Assembly: GCA_963681505.1 (NCBI GenBank)
Contig: OY811975.1
Location: 1,863,119 to 1,927,118, forward strand
Origin: Eunapius fragilis
Taxonomy: Eukaryota; Porifera; Demospongiae; Spongillida; Spongillidae
Length of the DNA stretch: 64,000 nt
Direction: 5' to 3'
The position numbers and the translations under genes were made by a program. Within the stretch, counting starts at the first letter, position 1. Each line of letters starts with the position of its first letter. The notes beneath the pieces are model-generated. The model was not told the origin of the DNA, made no database searches, and saw only the letters and a list, made by a program, of their open reading frames with translations. Shown here piece by piece: positions 1 through 11,761 of this stretch.

Positions 1-619
1 CACAATGTATGGTACAGCCAAAAAGAGTACTTTACGGAATAGATAGTACATTGATTAATAGCCTTGCTTAGCCACTTTAGCAGTTCAAGGGTTAAGCACG
101 TCAGATATAGTCTCGTACCCAGACTCACATCGCAGCTGCAGATGGATTACATCACAGCTACACGAGCGTGGCGGTGATGTAATCCATCAGCAGCTGCGAT
201 GTGGGTCTGGGTACGAGACTACGTCGCATAATAACTGATAGTAATTTTAATGCACGTACAGTGTATGGGATTTTTTTTAGAGAGTTCAGTGGATAGTGTG
301 TAAGGAAGGGAAGAGGGGGGGGGGGGGGGCATCCACTCTTTTCAATCTCATAGTCCACTAGTGACTTATTTGTGACCCAAAGGTAAACAGTTTTGAAGTT
401 ATTTCACCCGAATGAGCTGTGGTAATCACAATTTGTATCTGCTTGTGGGGGGGGGGGGAGAGGGAGGGAGGGGTTCACATATTGAACTACATGCCTATGA
501 TCTGTTTATAATGTCAACAGCATATTTGATTGTTTTTAATGTACAGATTATCATTTCATCCACCTTCCTACACACATACACAACACACACAACACATGCA
601 CACACATGCACACACACAG
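1..619. other. Intron-like sequence 5' of NB-ARC copy a
   Basis: From about 91 this stretch aligns by eye with 22690-23550 and 27700-28085, which are the introns between the CARD exon and the NB-ARC exon of the two downstream Apaf-1-like genes. It shares the poly-G tract, the 'cactcttttcaatctcatag' block and the CA-rich run before the acceptor AG at 618-619. A CARD exon for this copy would therefore lie left of the window. Bases 1-90 show nothing I recognise. Confidence 0.7.
109..220. mobile_element. Short foldback MITE
   Basis: The two halves are inverted copies beginning AGTCTCGTACCCAGAC and closing on a short loop. The paralogous intron at 22690-22710 reads straight through (cagataataactg), so this is an insertion. 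The flanks offer TA on both sides (106-107 and 229-230), with eight extra bases on the right. No coding capacity; superfamily uncertain, Tc1/mariner-like at best. Confidence 0.6.
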
Positions 620-1567
620 TGGAGGAGATCCTAAAACAAGGACACGTTCCTCCCCGACACTCCGTCTACATCGAGCAACACGAGACCATCGCCAGACTGC
701 GCCAGCACCTCCGCACCCTGGGGAGGAGGGAGGGCTGGCTGGTCGTCCACGGGATGGCTGGCTTCGGCAAGACGATCCTCGCGGCGGAGGCCGTGCGAGA
801 CTCCGCCCTCCTCAGGGAGGCGTTCCCGGGCGGGGTCAACTGGCTCACCGTCGGCCAGGTGACCGACGCCAGGGGATGGTTGGACGAGTCTAAGCTCCTG
901 ACCCGCATGCAGAACCTGATAGCCAGGTTGGACGTGAAGGGTCTACAGCAGCAGCAGCAGCAACGCACAGGTAACCTTGAAGCAGCTCGTGACCTGCTCC
1001 AGAGGGTCCTCTCTGAACAGCACCCCCGTTCCCTGCTCATCCTCGACAATGTGTGGACTCCGGACGTGGCCCAGCACTTTGGCGTGCGCTGCCGTACCAT
1101 GGTGACCACCCGTAACGCTGCCGTCGCGGACGGGGTCCAGACCCCCTCGGTCGAAAAGGTGTCCATCTCCGAGGGGTTCAGCGACGGGGAGGCCCGACAG
1201 CTGCTCTCCATGTGGTTGGAGAGGGGGCCCCCCGAGAGCCTGCCCCCGGGGGCCGACTTCATCGTGCGCTACTGCAGGGGGTCCCCCATGGCACTGGCGC
1301 TGATAGCGGCCAACCTGAGGAAGGGGGTGAGGGACGTCAGGTGGCAGCAGGTGGCGGAGAAGTTGGAGAAGAGCCATGGTGCCCTGGACATAAGGTTGGC
1401 ACTTGAAGAACAGCCAGAACAGTGGCCTGCATGCATCTGGCACATGCTCAAGTTGGTGTTTGACTACGATGAGCTGGTTTCCTTGAATACCCTTGTCGAG
1501 AGCCTGCCCCCGGGATATGTTACCGATGATCATGTTGAAGAGTTGGAGAAGTTTAGAGTATCTCAAG
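620..1567 (+). CDS. NB-ARC exon, copy a (5' partial)
   Basis: Exon of a STAND NTPase related to Apaf-1. It opens after a CA-rich tract and AG acceptor, completing a split Val codon as in copies b and c. Visible motifs are a P-loop (GMAGFGKT), a Walker B strand (LLILDNVW), sensor-1 TTR and the GSPMAL variant of the GLPLAL motif. A six-Gln run lies after the P-loop region. Walker B reads DN where copies b and c read DD. From about 1396 the sequence leaves the other copies: part of the winged-helix region is missing, and the block ESLPPGY appears to repeat an internal segment at 1230. It ends in phase 1 at a GTACAA donor, which fits the next exon at 1676. The start codon is outside the window. 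It could be an exon of a chimeric NB-ARC/NACHT gene or a stranded pseudo-exon. Confidence 0.75.
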
Positions 1568-1675
1568 GTACAACATTAAGTTAAGAACAACTAGAGTTAA
1601 GTAATTACCGCGCTATGCACATGTTTAGTTACATAGCATGTGATGGGATGGGAAACTACATGTATTGTATTTTAG

Positions 1676-1941
1676 TAGAATTTACTCCACCTCCAGCCCA
1701 ATCCGCTGCAGACCCCCCCTTGGAAGTGACGAGATATGCAGAGTTCCTGGGGAGTGTATAAAAAATAAAGCCATATGGAGACGAGTGGTCACCTATAGCC
1801 TCCAAATGTTTCATCAACCTGTCAGTAGTTGAGAGTATTGAAGACTTCCCAAAGGAAGACGAAGGCGTTTGCAGAATAGCTATGATGCAGTCCAAGATTG
1901 AAGACGTGAAGAAGTTTAAAAAGTCCATACTGATTACTAGG
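1676..1941 (+). CDS. NLR pre-NACHT linker exon, with stop
   Basis: This exon codes the linker that precedes the NACHT domain in sponge-type NLRs (segments RYAEFLGSV and KPYGDEWSPIASKCFINL). It has an AG acceptor, a GTAGGT donor, enters in phase 1 and leaves in phase 0, matching both neighbours. One in-frame TAA at 1759-1761 falls where relatives would be expected to carry a Tyr codon, next to an A-run. Either the gene is disabled, or one base is wrong or polymorphic. Everything else in the exon is open. Confidence 0.7.
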
Positions 1942-1994
1942 GTAGGTGTACTAGTGTTATGTCGCCATGGTAATATTGCAACGACGTCCTGCAG

Positions 1995-2760
1995 GTTGGC
2001 TTGTTAAGAAGTCGCAAGAGGGCCAGGTATAAGAGGGCTAGGTGCATAGTAGTGGAAGGCATTCCGGGTATAGGGAAATCAACATTCAGCTGGCACCTTG
2101 GGGTCAGTTGGGCCCAAAAGAAGATCCTTCAAAACTACCATCTGGTTGTCCTCCTACGCTTCAGAGATGAGAGGGTGCAGGATGCCGAGCGTGTGTCTGA
2201 CCTCTTCAAATATTGTGGCCAAACAGCCCAAGAGCATGAGGCTGTTGTGGACTGGATTATGTCACGTCATGGAGATGGTGTGATGTTGGTTCTTGATGGC
2301 TATGATGAGCTGTCTTCCCATCTGCAGACGTCATCCATCTTTGCTAAAATCATCAAAGGGGAGGTGCTTCCCAAGGTGACGGTGTTGGTGTCCAGTCGAC
2401 CTTCAGCTAACCAAAACCTCCATGAGCTGTGTCAGGCACAGAAATGTCAGTTCATTGAGGTGATTGGCTTTGACAAAGAACAGATCCAGCAGTACGTTGA
2501 TGGTGCCCTTAAAGACAACAAGGAGTTAAGGGAACAGCTCATGTCTTATCTTGAACATTATCCTCACATCCATGGGTTAATGTATGTTCCCTTCAACTGT
2601 GCCATCATTGTACAGAACTTCAGAGATCAGATGAAGAAAAAAAGCCAACCTCCGCAAACTCACACAGAAGTTTACCAGTTGCTGATCAAGACAGTACTGA
2701 GGCGTCATGAGAAGAAGTTAGCCACACCCCCAGATGGCAAGAGTACACGTGCTGTCCCCC
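1995..2760 (+). CDS. NLR gene, NACHT domain exon
   Basis: Main exon of a NOD-like receptor, a cytosolic sensor family that oligomerises through a nucleotide-bound NACHT domain. The P-loop is GIPGIGKSTF at about residues 18-27 of the exon. Walker B is VMLVLDGYDE and the sensor-1 strand is VTVLVSSRP. The helical region follows (YLEHYPHIHGLMYVPFNCAII). The frame is open throughout, enters in phase 0 and leaves in phase 1 at a GTAAGT donor. The next intron has been copied elsewhere (see 5447-5740). Family assignment is firm; ligand and pathway cannot be read from sequence. The upstream exon carries a stop, so expression of this exon is uncertain. Confidence 0.9.
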
Positions 2761-3042
2761 GTAAGTGCGAGCTGAATGCTTAGAGTGTAGCCATGTGTGT
2801 GGCCATCATACTCATAGGTGTATGGTCTTTAGTATAGATTTCCATACAACACTACATGTACACTGCACAGAATGACCAACACACAAATGTACTCACCATG
2901 TACTCATCATACATTCACTCACATATAAATATACCATATGCACATACACACTTGTATTATTCATGCACGGAGACTAAATGTACTGCATCAGCATACATAC
3001 AGATAGCTGTTACTGGTGTATTATCCATTTCATTTTCCACAG

Positions 3043-3192
3043 ATCAGTCTTCAAGGTTCCCTTGGCTTAGTGGTGTGTCAGGTGAAACCATTTCCCATCT
3101 GGAGGCACTGGCCAAGAAAGCATATGATTACACCAAAAAAGACCAGCTAATATTCCATGACCTGGGTGCAGATTTTCCGTTGAAGACATTAG
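3043..3192 (+). CDS. NLR exon after NACHT (winged-helix region)
   Basis: 150-nt exon, phase 1 to phase 1, between a CCACAG acceptor and a GTAGGG donor. It codes FPWLSGVSGETISHLEALAKKAYDYTKKDQ and on into IFHDLG, the helical segment that usually follows NACHT and precedes the hydrophobic 'FLHKTVQEFLAA' region in NLRs. No stops. Confidence 0.75.
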
Positions 3193-3401
3193 GTAGGGCC
3201 TCTTAGTGGGTGTGGTCTTTGGACGAATGTACGCATGTATAATGTACTCTGTAGATAATTGTGGTACCTTGTCCCCAGGCCCTATTTTTATGATAACGAG
3301 TTAGCAGGAAAAAATATTTTTCCCTCTCTGCTAACTTTAATATAAAGCATGTACATGTATGGTATTCCCTCATCACTGATGAGTTCCATTGATGTACACA
3401 G

Positions 3402-3971
3402 GTCTGCTCCAAGAGGTACCAGAGCTGTACTTGGAGAGCTCTGGTTCATTCTCATATAACTTCCTACATAAAACAGTACAGGAGTTCTTGGCGGCCTTGT
3501 ATTTGTCAACACTGCCTCCTGGTGTGAGGGACAGGTTTGTAAGGTCATCCTTTGGTGAGGGCAGTATGAGAATGGTTATGAGGTTCATGGCTGGGATGAC
3601 CAAATTCCAATCACAAGAGGATATGGAAAGTATCCTAGCACTCCAGAAGGAGGGTGAAGAAAGTCTGCTTGATAGCTGTCATTGGTTGTTTGAAGCACAT
3701 GATCCTGGTCTTGTGCAGAAGTGTATGGGTGATAGAGAGTGGGAGTTGGCATTATATTATACAACCTTGGATCCATTTGACTGTTATGTTCTTGGGTACT
3801 GTATTGCCAACAGCAAACAACCATGGGACCTGAGGCTACAGTTGTGCTCCATCACTGGGGAGTGTGTGAAGATGTTGACAGAGGTTGAGAAGGGAAGTGC
3901 CTTTCACTACATCAGGAGTATTGACCTCTATGACAATGATAAGCTGGGGGACCAAGGAGCTATTGTTCTAG
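3402..3971 (+). CDS. NLR exon, C-terminal helical region before LRRs
   Basis: 570-nt exon, phase 1 to phase 1. It includes the NLR signature FSYNFLHKTVQEFLAALYLS near its start, then a long helical stretch. It ends in the first LRR-like segment (IRSIDLYDNDKLGDQGAIVLG) at a GTGAGC donor. Open and well formed. It is followed by a 5.5-kb intron full of repeats before the first modular LRR exon at 9473. Confidence 0.85.
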
Positions 3972-5187
3972 GTGAGCTGTAGTGGCTTTCATATAAGACT
4001 ATAAGGACAGAGCAGGAGGCCATGATGATTAGATAATAGTAATATCAGATAGTTTGCTGGCTTCACCCCCTCCATACTTACATAATACTCAGTAACATAA
4101 ACCTGCTGGACACACCTGGCTGGTGGTGGGGGTGCGGCTTATGTGCTTGAAGTGGTTCTACTGTGAGGTCTGCCCTTCCCTGGTACCCCAATTGTTGGTG
4201 GAATGAGGCACTGATCCAATAATTAATTCATTATACATGTATGCATGTATGTTATTGAAGCAGTGTACATGTATGTTAATATGAAATATATGGCTGCTTA
4301 TGACTCCCAAGATCAAGGTTGATATATTAAGGCTATAACTATTAACAACAATTCCCATGTAAGTGGGTAATATGTTGACAGGGGTGGATGTACATTGTAC
4401 GAAGGGGGCGTTGCAGTTAAAATGGGGGGGGGGGGGGGGGGGGGGGTAATTATTTACTCACAACTATCAATGCTAATTGCCTAACTCCTGCTACGATTAA
4501 TATTATCGAAGGGCTGGATGGAGTGTTTATGCCCCCAACCCCTCCTCCCTGTTCTGCTACTGGTTTAATAGTGGTACATGTATGGTGGATCATGGCTTGT
4601 GGCTGTATTGCTTTGGGGGGATTGGAGGGTAAAATGGCGACCACACTTGGGATAATGCCCTATCCCACCTCCTTCCTAAAGGGAGGGGTTAGACCCTTCC
4701 TCCCAAGCAATGTGGTACTTTTATGTGTGTTGTTGAGTCATGGATTGCCAGTAGCAACAGTGCCTCTCATTTTGTTACCTAATAATGTCATACCACAAGA
4801 ATGATTACATTAATACACGCACTTCACGTAATGTGCATCATATGAGTTCTTGGTGGGCTCCAGTAAGCCTGCTGAAAACTGAGGAAAAGTTTGCTAAGCA
4901 ACCATGACATGGTGATTGTAAACATCCAATCTCTCTCACCTACAGTAGCTGGGGTAGCTTATGTGTATTGCTATAGTATCACAACTTGGTCTCCATGGCA
5001 ACTTATGGGTTTGGTCAATTCATTAAAAAACTGATATCAAAACATTGTACTGTACCAGGTAATCCCACGTTAGCATAGTGTATGGTGTATGCCCCACCCC
5101 TCAACCCCCTCTTTGCTGCCAGGTCGTTCTTTTAAACACTACATCTTCTAGTAGTATTATAAAACTACAACGGACTAGCACAGGAAA

Positions 5188-5960
5188 AAGTTTCAGAATC
5201 CCAGCGTTGGGTTTTTTTTAACAAAAAGCCATCCTGGAATTGAGCGTCTAGCATGGGAATATTGTAAAAACCATCCTGGGATTTGGCCTCCAGGGTGGGA
5301 ATAGCCTAATAACCATGCTGGGTTTGTCGAACAAAAACCATGTTGAAGTTGAAGCAATGAATAAAATTATGAGTTCAACATGGTTTTTTTTTTTCGACAT
5401 ACCCAGCATGGATTTTTGGCTATTCCCATCCTGGACGCCAAATCCCGTAAGTGTGAGCTGAATGCTTAGAGTGTAGCCACGTGTGTGGCCATCATACTCA
5501 TAGGTGTATTGTCTTTAGTATAGAGCATTTAGATTTCCATACAACACTACATGCACACTGCACAGAATGACCAACACACAAATGTGCTCACCATGTACTC
5601 ACCATACATTCACTCACATATAAATATACCATATACACATACACACTTGTATTATTCATGCAGTCCTGGAGACTGAATGTACTGCATCAGGAGCATACAG
5701 ATAGCTGTTACTAATGTATTATCCATTTCATTTTCCTCAGATGTCGAAAAAAAAACATGTTGAGCTCATTTTTATTCATTGCTTCAACATGGTTTTTGTT
5801 CGACAAACCCAGCATGGTTATTAGGCTATTCCCACCCTGGAGGCCAAATCCCAGGATGGTTTTTACAATATTCCCATGCTAGACGCTCAATTCCAGGATG
5901 GCTTTTTGTTAAAAGAAAACCAAGGCTGGGATTTCGAAACTTTTCCCTGTGTAGTGTATC
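5188..5960. mobile_element. Nested foldback element
   Basis: The sequence around 5190-5400 recurs as its reverse complement at about 5742-5955 (shared blocks such as CATCCTGGAATTGAGCG and CTAGCATGGGAATATTG). The left half also folds on itself (GGGATTTGGCCTCCAGG against the CCAAATCCC end near 5446). No coding potential. The centre is occupied by an intron copy. Confidence 0.7.
5447..5740 (+). repeat. Exact donor-to-acceptor copy of an NLR intron
   Basis: From GTAAGTGTGAGCTGAATGC to TTTTCCTCAG this is a close copy of the intron at 2761-3042 of the same gene. It differs by point changes and a few small indels (294 against 282 bp). The similarity starts at the donor and stops at the acceptor; outside it only CCC on the left and AT on the right are shared. 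It sits inside the foldback element in sense orientation. Confidence 0.8.
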
Positions 5961-7514
5961 ATCAGAACTTGTACATGTACATAGCCTAACCACATAGGAT
6001 ATGGCCATAATTAGACTACTAACTGTTCTTTAAAGATAATTGCAACAAATGTTTTTACTTATTGCACCACAAAATGAATGGGTTGATGCCTGCATGAGAT
6101 CTCTGTGGGCTCCACTAGATGGACAATCCATTTATTTTTAGACTCTAGATCAGTCTCAAAGGTAAACGGCTGCTGGATGCAAGATTGTATATATCCGTTC
6201 CACTCAGGATGGCTAGGACTGCTGTACCTCTGCTTGTTGCCATTTCCACCTCCAGCAATTAATATGAACCATAACATGCAGAGTTTCCAACCATCGCAAC
6301 TCCCAACTCCCATATGTTGGCCACAATTGTAGGTGCATAACTGATCTAGCCCACACCATTTTGTGCTTCACTAGTATAGCATGGCTGTGGACATGCCCTG
6401 TCATGGCACCAAATTTCCTACCTTTAGAAAAGTTGTCCAGTGGACCAATTATGTCAGCCACATTTGGTCTGAAACCAACCATAGCCGCCATATTTGGTCA
6501 TCTTGGCAGAATGTACATGTATATTAGATCCCACCAAACCATACTATGTCTGTCCCAGGACCAAGTATTTGACATTTCCACAAAGAAAAGAACATTATAT
6601 AATTACATCCCTGGACCCAAGCTCATTTGTATGTGTTCATTGGGAATCTGAAGATACTATCGCACATTAATGAAAATGATCCGTGTTCCACAAGAATGGC
6701 ACTCAATCATTCAAATTCTTTCTTATTTTCTAACCTGCGACCACAATGAATTGGTATACATGTGCTAGTACCTCACTTTGGATCCATGGTATCTTATCTT
6801 TTGTATTGGAAATGCCTGCAGTAATATCTAACTTCTCAAGTCATGGGATAGCACCTACGATGTAGCCGCAAATGCTATTGCAAATAGCCCACAGTCATCA
6901 CAACCTTGCTGCATTTGTGCATCAATGTACAAAAGAAAGACAATGTCTTTGAGAGTGCAAAAAATGCTTACAATCTGGTTTAATAGCGTACTAATTGGAC
7001 CAATTCATGGTTAGGAACTGTTACCCAATGGTATTTTCCATTGTTCATGAATGAACTCACTCTCTACATTGCTATGTGACAAGACCATACCCAGTGCAAC
7101 CTCTTCAATCCCTTGAATAGGATTTATAGCATTTTTTATATAGGACCTCTCCATCTCTCAAAGCAAGTGCTGTAGCCTTTCTTCTGATGACTATTTTTTC
7201 ATTGCTGGTACTACCATCCATCAATCATGTAAATGCATGCCAATTTTCGTCCAGGCCTTCATTTTCACCCACAAACATCCCTATAGCAGTGTTTGATGGT
7301 GTTCACATGCTTTCACACTTATAAACACATGAGCTTTGCATTGGACCATTTATGGCAGGGTGGACCAAATATGCTAGCTGGCATAGCTGGACCAAATTTT
7401 GTCCTGGACCCCACTCTACCCCTCTCATGTACTCTGCTCCATAGAGTACCCCTACAACAGTACTCCCCACATGTACCCTGCTCCATAGGGTACCCCTATT
7501 CTTTCTATTGTACA

Positions 7515-8318
7515 CAAGTAAATAAAAACATTCTCTAACGAGAAAGTTGGTGGGCATATAGGATTGACAATGTTGGTGTAAAAAGCACGGAAACAAGTGT
7601 GACAGAAATGTTACTGGAAAATTGAAATAGGCCTATATTTAGCCCAGTCACATTTAGGCAGCGCACGCCTGAGAAAATGGGCTAATTATAGGCCTATTTC
7701 AATTTTCCAGTAACATTTCTGTCACACTTGTTTCCGTGCTTTTTACACCAACATTGTCAATCCTATATGCCCACCAACTTTCTCGTTAGAGAATGTTTTT
7801 ATTTACTTGTTTCATAAGTTTTTTTTTTCTTTTTTTTTTTACTCCCTAAAATTATACATTTTATTAAGAACTTGCTAGAACTTGCTAGATGGCCATAGAA
7901 CTTGCAACAAAATAGGGTATTTCTCGCTGTAGTTTCTTTCTAGATGTGATATGTGTCCAAATGACATGCTAGGATAACGTGCCGGTAAATTCTGAAGAGA
8001 TTGGTACTATTGTCGTTCTTTAAAACCGTTCGTAGCTCGAGTTATACCTTCCTAAGGAAGACGACGACGACGACGAACAATTTTTTTGGGAATGGGCACG
8101 AGAAGCAGGTTCTTTGTTTGTCTGGAAGCCAGTCTTAGCGCATAGTTTAATGACATGAAACTAGCATGAAAACGTAGATCTTGGTGTTGTCGTTCGATTG
8201 CTGCAACGAGATAAGTGATCCGTTTCTCCGTTGTCCCTCCCGACGCGATTTAAAAAATTTAATGACATTCATCATTCCACAATCAATCCTATATTGAACC
8301 TGCTGACGCAGGTTCAGA
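7515..8318 (-). mobile_element. Helitron-like element A (non-autonomous)
   Basis: Read on the minus strand it starts A|TC at 8318 with a perfect hairpin (stem GAACCTGC) followed by AATATAGGATTG, and ends CTTG|T at 7515. The 3' end is a foldback (7515-7809) with arms of about 130 nt that differ at one position. The interior keeps the GTCGTC and AACTCGAGCTACGAACGG blocks found in elements C and D but has no exon. 804 bp; no target duplication. Confidence 0.75.
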
Positions 8319-9472
8319 TAAAAGCCAGCATAAGTAATTAAATTCATTACGTGTGGCTAATTATAAGTTTGTTTAGTACAAAATTATCACATTAGAAGGG
8401 TTTCGTTAAGACTAAAACACAAGCACTTCGATGCCATGTACTTTAGTAATGGCTTGGCGTTCCATCTTGCGATTAAAATCACACAAGCAAACGAATAGCC
8501 TTTCCTTAAAATAAATAAAAAATCAAAAAACGTGTGTATTTTATAATGGTGGCAGCTATTACGCTCGAAAAGCATATTTTCCGTTGTGCTCAATTATGAA
8601 GTTCCTTTATAACAGCATAATAGGCATGATGTTCCGTACGCACGGGAAAAAAACCATCGCTACTGCTGTAACGCTCGCAAAGATAATTAGCATAGTTTAC
8701 ATATGTGGTCAACTTTTTCACACCTAATAACTTACGAACAATTGATGTTTAAAAGTTAGCATAATACACAGGGTAATAGCCTGCACTCATCCGTAATAAT
8801 GCTTCCAAAAATGAAACTTATGTGTGTTGAATCGATAGAGAATGACCCTCCTGCTCGATGCTGAGGCTTGTGGATGTGTTTGGCCCCATAATGGGGGCAG
8901 ACAACAGCCACAGCCAGACATGTAGCATCTGTGCTTCTTACCACTGGGCCTACAAGGACCAGTGGGTGACGGTGGTCTCCATTGGTCAGCGCATGTGTCC
9001 CAAGGTTAAGGCACCACTCCACTTGACCACAACATGGTTATGAAGAAAAAAATTTAAAACTTTAATAAATAAAAAACAGCACATTTATGCATTTAAAGCA
9101 AATAGGTGGCTCAAAACTTAGAAAGGGAGAAAGATTTCGGAAGAGGGTGGGGGGCAAATGCCCCTTCCCCTCCAATTCCTTGCTTTACGGTACCCTGGTT
9201 TTGTGAAGTTCAAGCATAATATGTATTATTTGTTACTTATTGCACCCCAAAAATCTATTGATTGCTGCCTGCATGAGATCTTTGTGGACCAATAGTTCCT
9301 ACACAACCATGTCGGGTGACTGATGTCAGGCAATCTGACTTCTGTAGCTGTTGCTAATGTATTATTGATATTGCATCACAATTTGGTCTCCATGGCAACT
9401 GACGCCAACTATTGTGCATTTACATGAATGTATCGTTATTCTTTAAAACTGTTATAACCTTTTCCTCCCCAG

Positions 9473-9640
9473 GGGAGATGTTACGCCGTACCAAGGCCCT
9501 CACAGAACTTAATCTCACGAAGTGTGGACTAGGTCCAGAAGGTATTAGTGCAGTCTGTGAGGCCATCAGAATGAACCCTGTGCTGACGTCAATTGATCTA
9601 TCACTCAACACGTTCAATGGCCAAAGCATACGCTCTCTTG
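9473..9640 (+). CDS. NLR LRR exon 1
   Basis: 168-nt exon (56 codons), phase 1 to phase 1, acceptor CCCCAG, donor GTAAGA. It codes two ribonuclease-inhibitor-type leucine-rich repeats: LTELNLTKCGLGPEGISAV and LTSIDLSLNTFNGQSIRSL. Such exons can be gained or lost without shifting frame. Confidence 0.85.
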
Positions 9641-11593
9641 GTAAGATTTTCATAACCAGTAGTGGTCATGGTCACAATGTTGATAGTGTTATTGTGTTTC
9701 AGACAATTGGTCTGAAATAAAGAATTTTGGGGTGCAATTCTTACAATGTTTTCATGTGTGTAGGCATGCAATATGTCGGCCACAATCAGAGGTGTTTAAC
9801 TGATCTAGCCCACACCATTTTGTGCTTCACTACTATAGCATGGCTGGGGACATGTCCTGTCATGGCACCATATCTCCTACCTGAACATTGTCCAGTGGAC
9901 CGATTATATCAGCCAAATATGGTCCTACACCAAACTTATCCACCATACTAGGTAGAATTTGGCTGCCATATTCAATTCCACCATACCATTTTATGTCTGC
10001 CCCAGAACCAAATAATTGACATTTCCCCCAAAGAAAACATCACTACATGTATATAATTACATCCCTGGACCCAAGCTCATTTTGTATGTGTTCACTGGGA
10101 ATCTGAAGATATTATTGCACATTAGTGAAATAATCCGTATTCCACGATAATGGCACTCAATTGTTTTACATGTAGTTCCTAACCTGTGACCACAATGAAT
10201 TGGTATATATGTGCTAGTGCCTCACATTGGATCCATGGTATCTTATCTTTTGTATTGGAAGGCTTTAATCCTCATGGGATAGCACCAATGAAGTAGCAAA
10301 TGCTATTTCAAATAGCCCATAGTCATCACAACCTTACTGCATTTGTGCATCAATGTACAAAAGGAAGACAATGTCTTTGGGAGTGCAAAAAATGCTTACA
10401 ATCTGGCGTACTAATTTGACCAATTCATGGTTAGGAACTGTTACCCAATGGTATTTTCCATTGTTCATGAATGAACTCACTCTCTGCGTTGCTGTGTGAC
10501 AAGACCATACCCAGTGCATCCTCTTGAATCCCTTGTGTATACATAGTTTTTTTTATACCTCTCAAAGCAAGTGCTGCAGCTGTTCTTAATTTACATGTCT
10601 CTTTTTTTTATTCATTGCTGGTACTACTCCCAGGATTTCCCTTAATTCCATATAAATGCATGCCTTTTTGTCCACCCCACCACAAATTGTCCAATCCACA
10701 TCCCTATAGCAGTGTTTGATGGTGTTCACATGATTTCACACTTATATACACATGTGCTTTGCATTGGACCATTTGGGGTGGGGTGGACTAAATACGCTAG
10801 ATGGATAATATTATCGGCTGGACCAAATTTTGACCTGGACCAAATACTCCATGACTGCTTGGCTGCTTTTAGAAGCCTCTTCCAGCATACTCCAGTTGTG
10901 ATACGTCAGCCAACATAGGGTTCCCAGAGCAATCTGTATGTGGTGCATACATCCTGTCTGTACTACCCACCTATCCTTCCACTTAATGCTCTTACAGGCT
11001 GTGTAAATGTACCCCTGCCCCATGCTGAGGCTTGTGGATGTGTTTGGCCCCATAATTGGGGCAGGCAACAGCCACAACCAGGCATGTAGCAGCTGTGCTT
11101 CTTACCACTGGGCTTACAAGGACCAGTAGGTGATGGTGCTCAACATTGAGTCAGCCTGTGTGTTAAGACCACCCTCCCCATGACCACAACATGGGAATGA
11201 TAATAAATGCATTAAAAATAAAAAGGTGGCCTAAACTTACATGTGTCAAGGAGGAAAGAGTGGGAGGGGGGCAAGGGGGCAAATGCCGCCCCCCACCCCC
11301 ACCCCTTCAGAACCCTTGTTTTGTGACAAGTTCAGAGATAATAAGTAATATTTGTTACTTATTACACCCCAAAAATCTATTGATTGCTGCCTGCATGAGA
11401 TCTTTGTGGACCAATAGTTCATACACAACCATGTCGGGTGACTGATGTCAGGCAATCTGACTTCTGTAGCTGTTGCTATTGTTTTATTGATATAGCATCA
11501 CAATTTGGTCTCCATGGCAACTGATGCCAACTATTGTGCACTTACATGAATGTATTGTTATTGTTTTAAACTGTTAAAACCTTTTTACACCAG

Positions 11594-11761
11594 TTAGGAT
11601 GATACAAGACAACAGGGTCCTCACATCACTTGAACTTGTGGAGTGTGGACTAGGTCCAAAGGAAATTAATGAAGTCTGTGATGCCATCATACAGAACCCT
11701 GTGCTGACGTCACTTGATCTATCAAAGAACACGTTCGATGACCAAAGCATAACCTCTCTTG
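11594..11761 (+). CDS. NLR LRR exon 2
   Basis: 168 nt, phase 1 to phase 1, acceptor CACCAG, donor GTAAGA. Two LRRs: LTSLELVECGLGPKEINEV and LTSLDLSKNTFDDQSITSL. Closest to LRR exon 3, with which it shares the intron flank. Confidence 0.85.

Larger units (their letters stand above)
3972..9472 (+). other. NLR intron of 5.5 kb, repeat-filled
   Basis: No exon is visible between the donor at 3972 and the acceptor at 9471-9472. The intron holds a poly-G run (4423-4446), a foldback element containing a copied intron (5188-5960), a relic of the LRR exon-intron unit without its exon (about 6055-7514), Helitron-like element A (7515-8318) and a partial unit fragment (about 8840-9230). Confidence 0.7.

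Noticed and set aside
666-1262. Antisense open frame over the NB-ARC exon (also 23597-24142 and 28132-28728)
   Set aside because: Shadow of the GC-rich sense exon; no splice or motif support.
7515-7809. The foldbacks as independent TIR transposons (MITEs)
   Set aside because: They always form the 3' end of a longer unit whose 5' end starts A|TC, and empty sites (elements B and D) span the whole unit, not the foldback alone.
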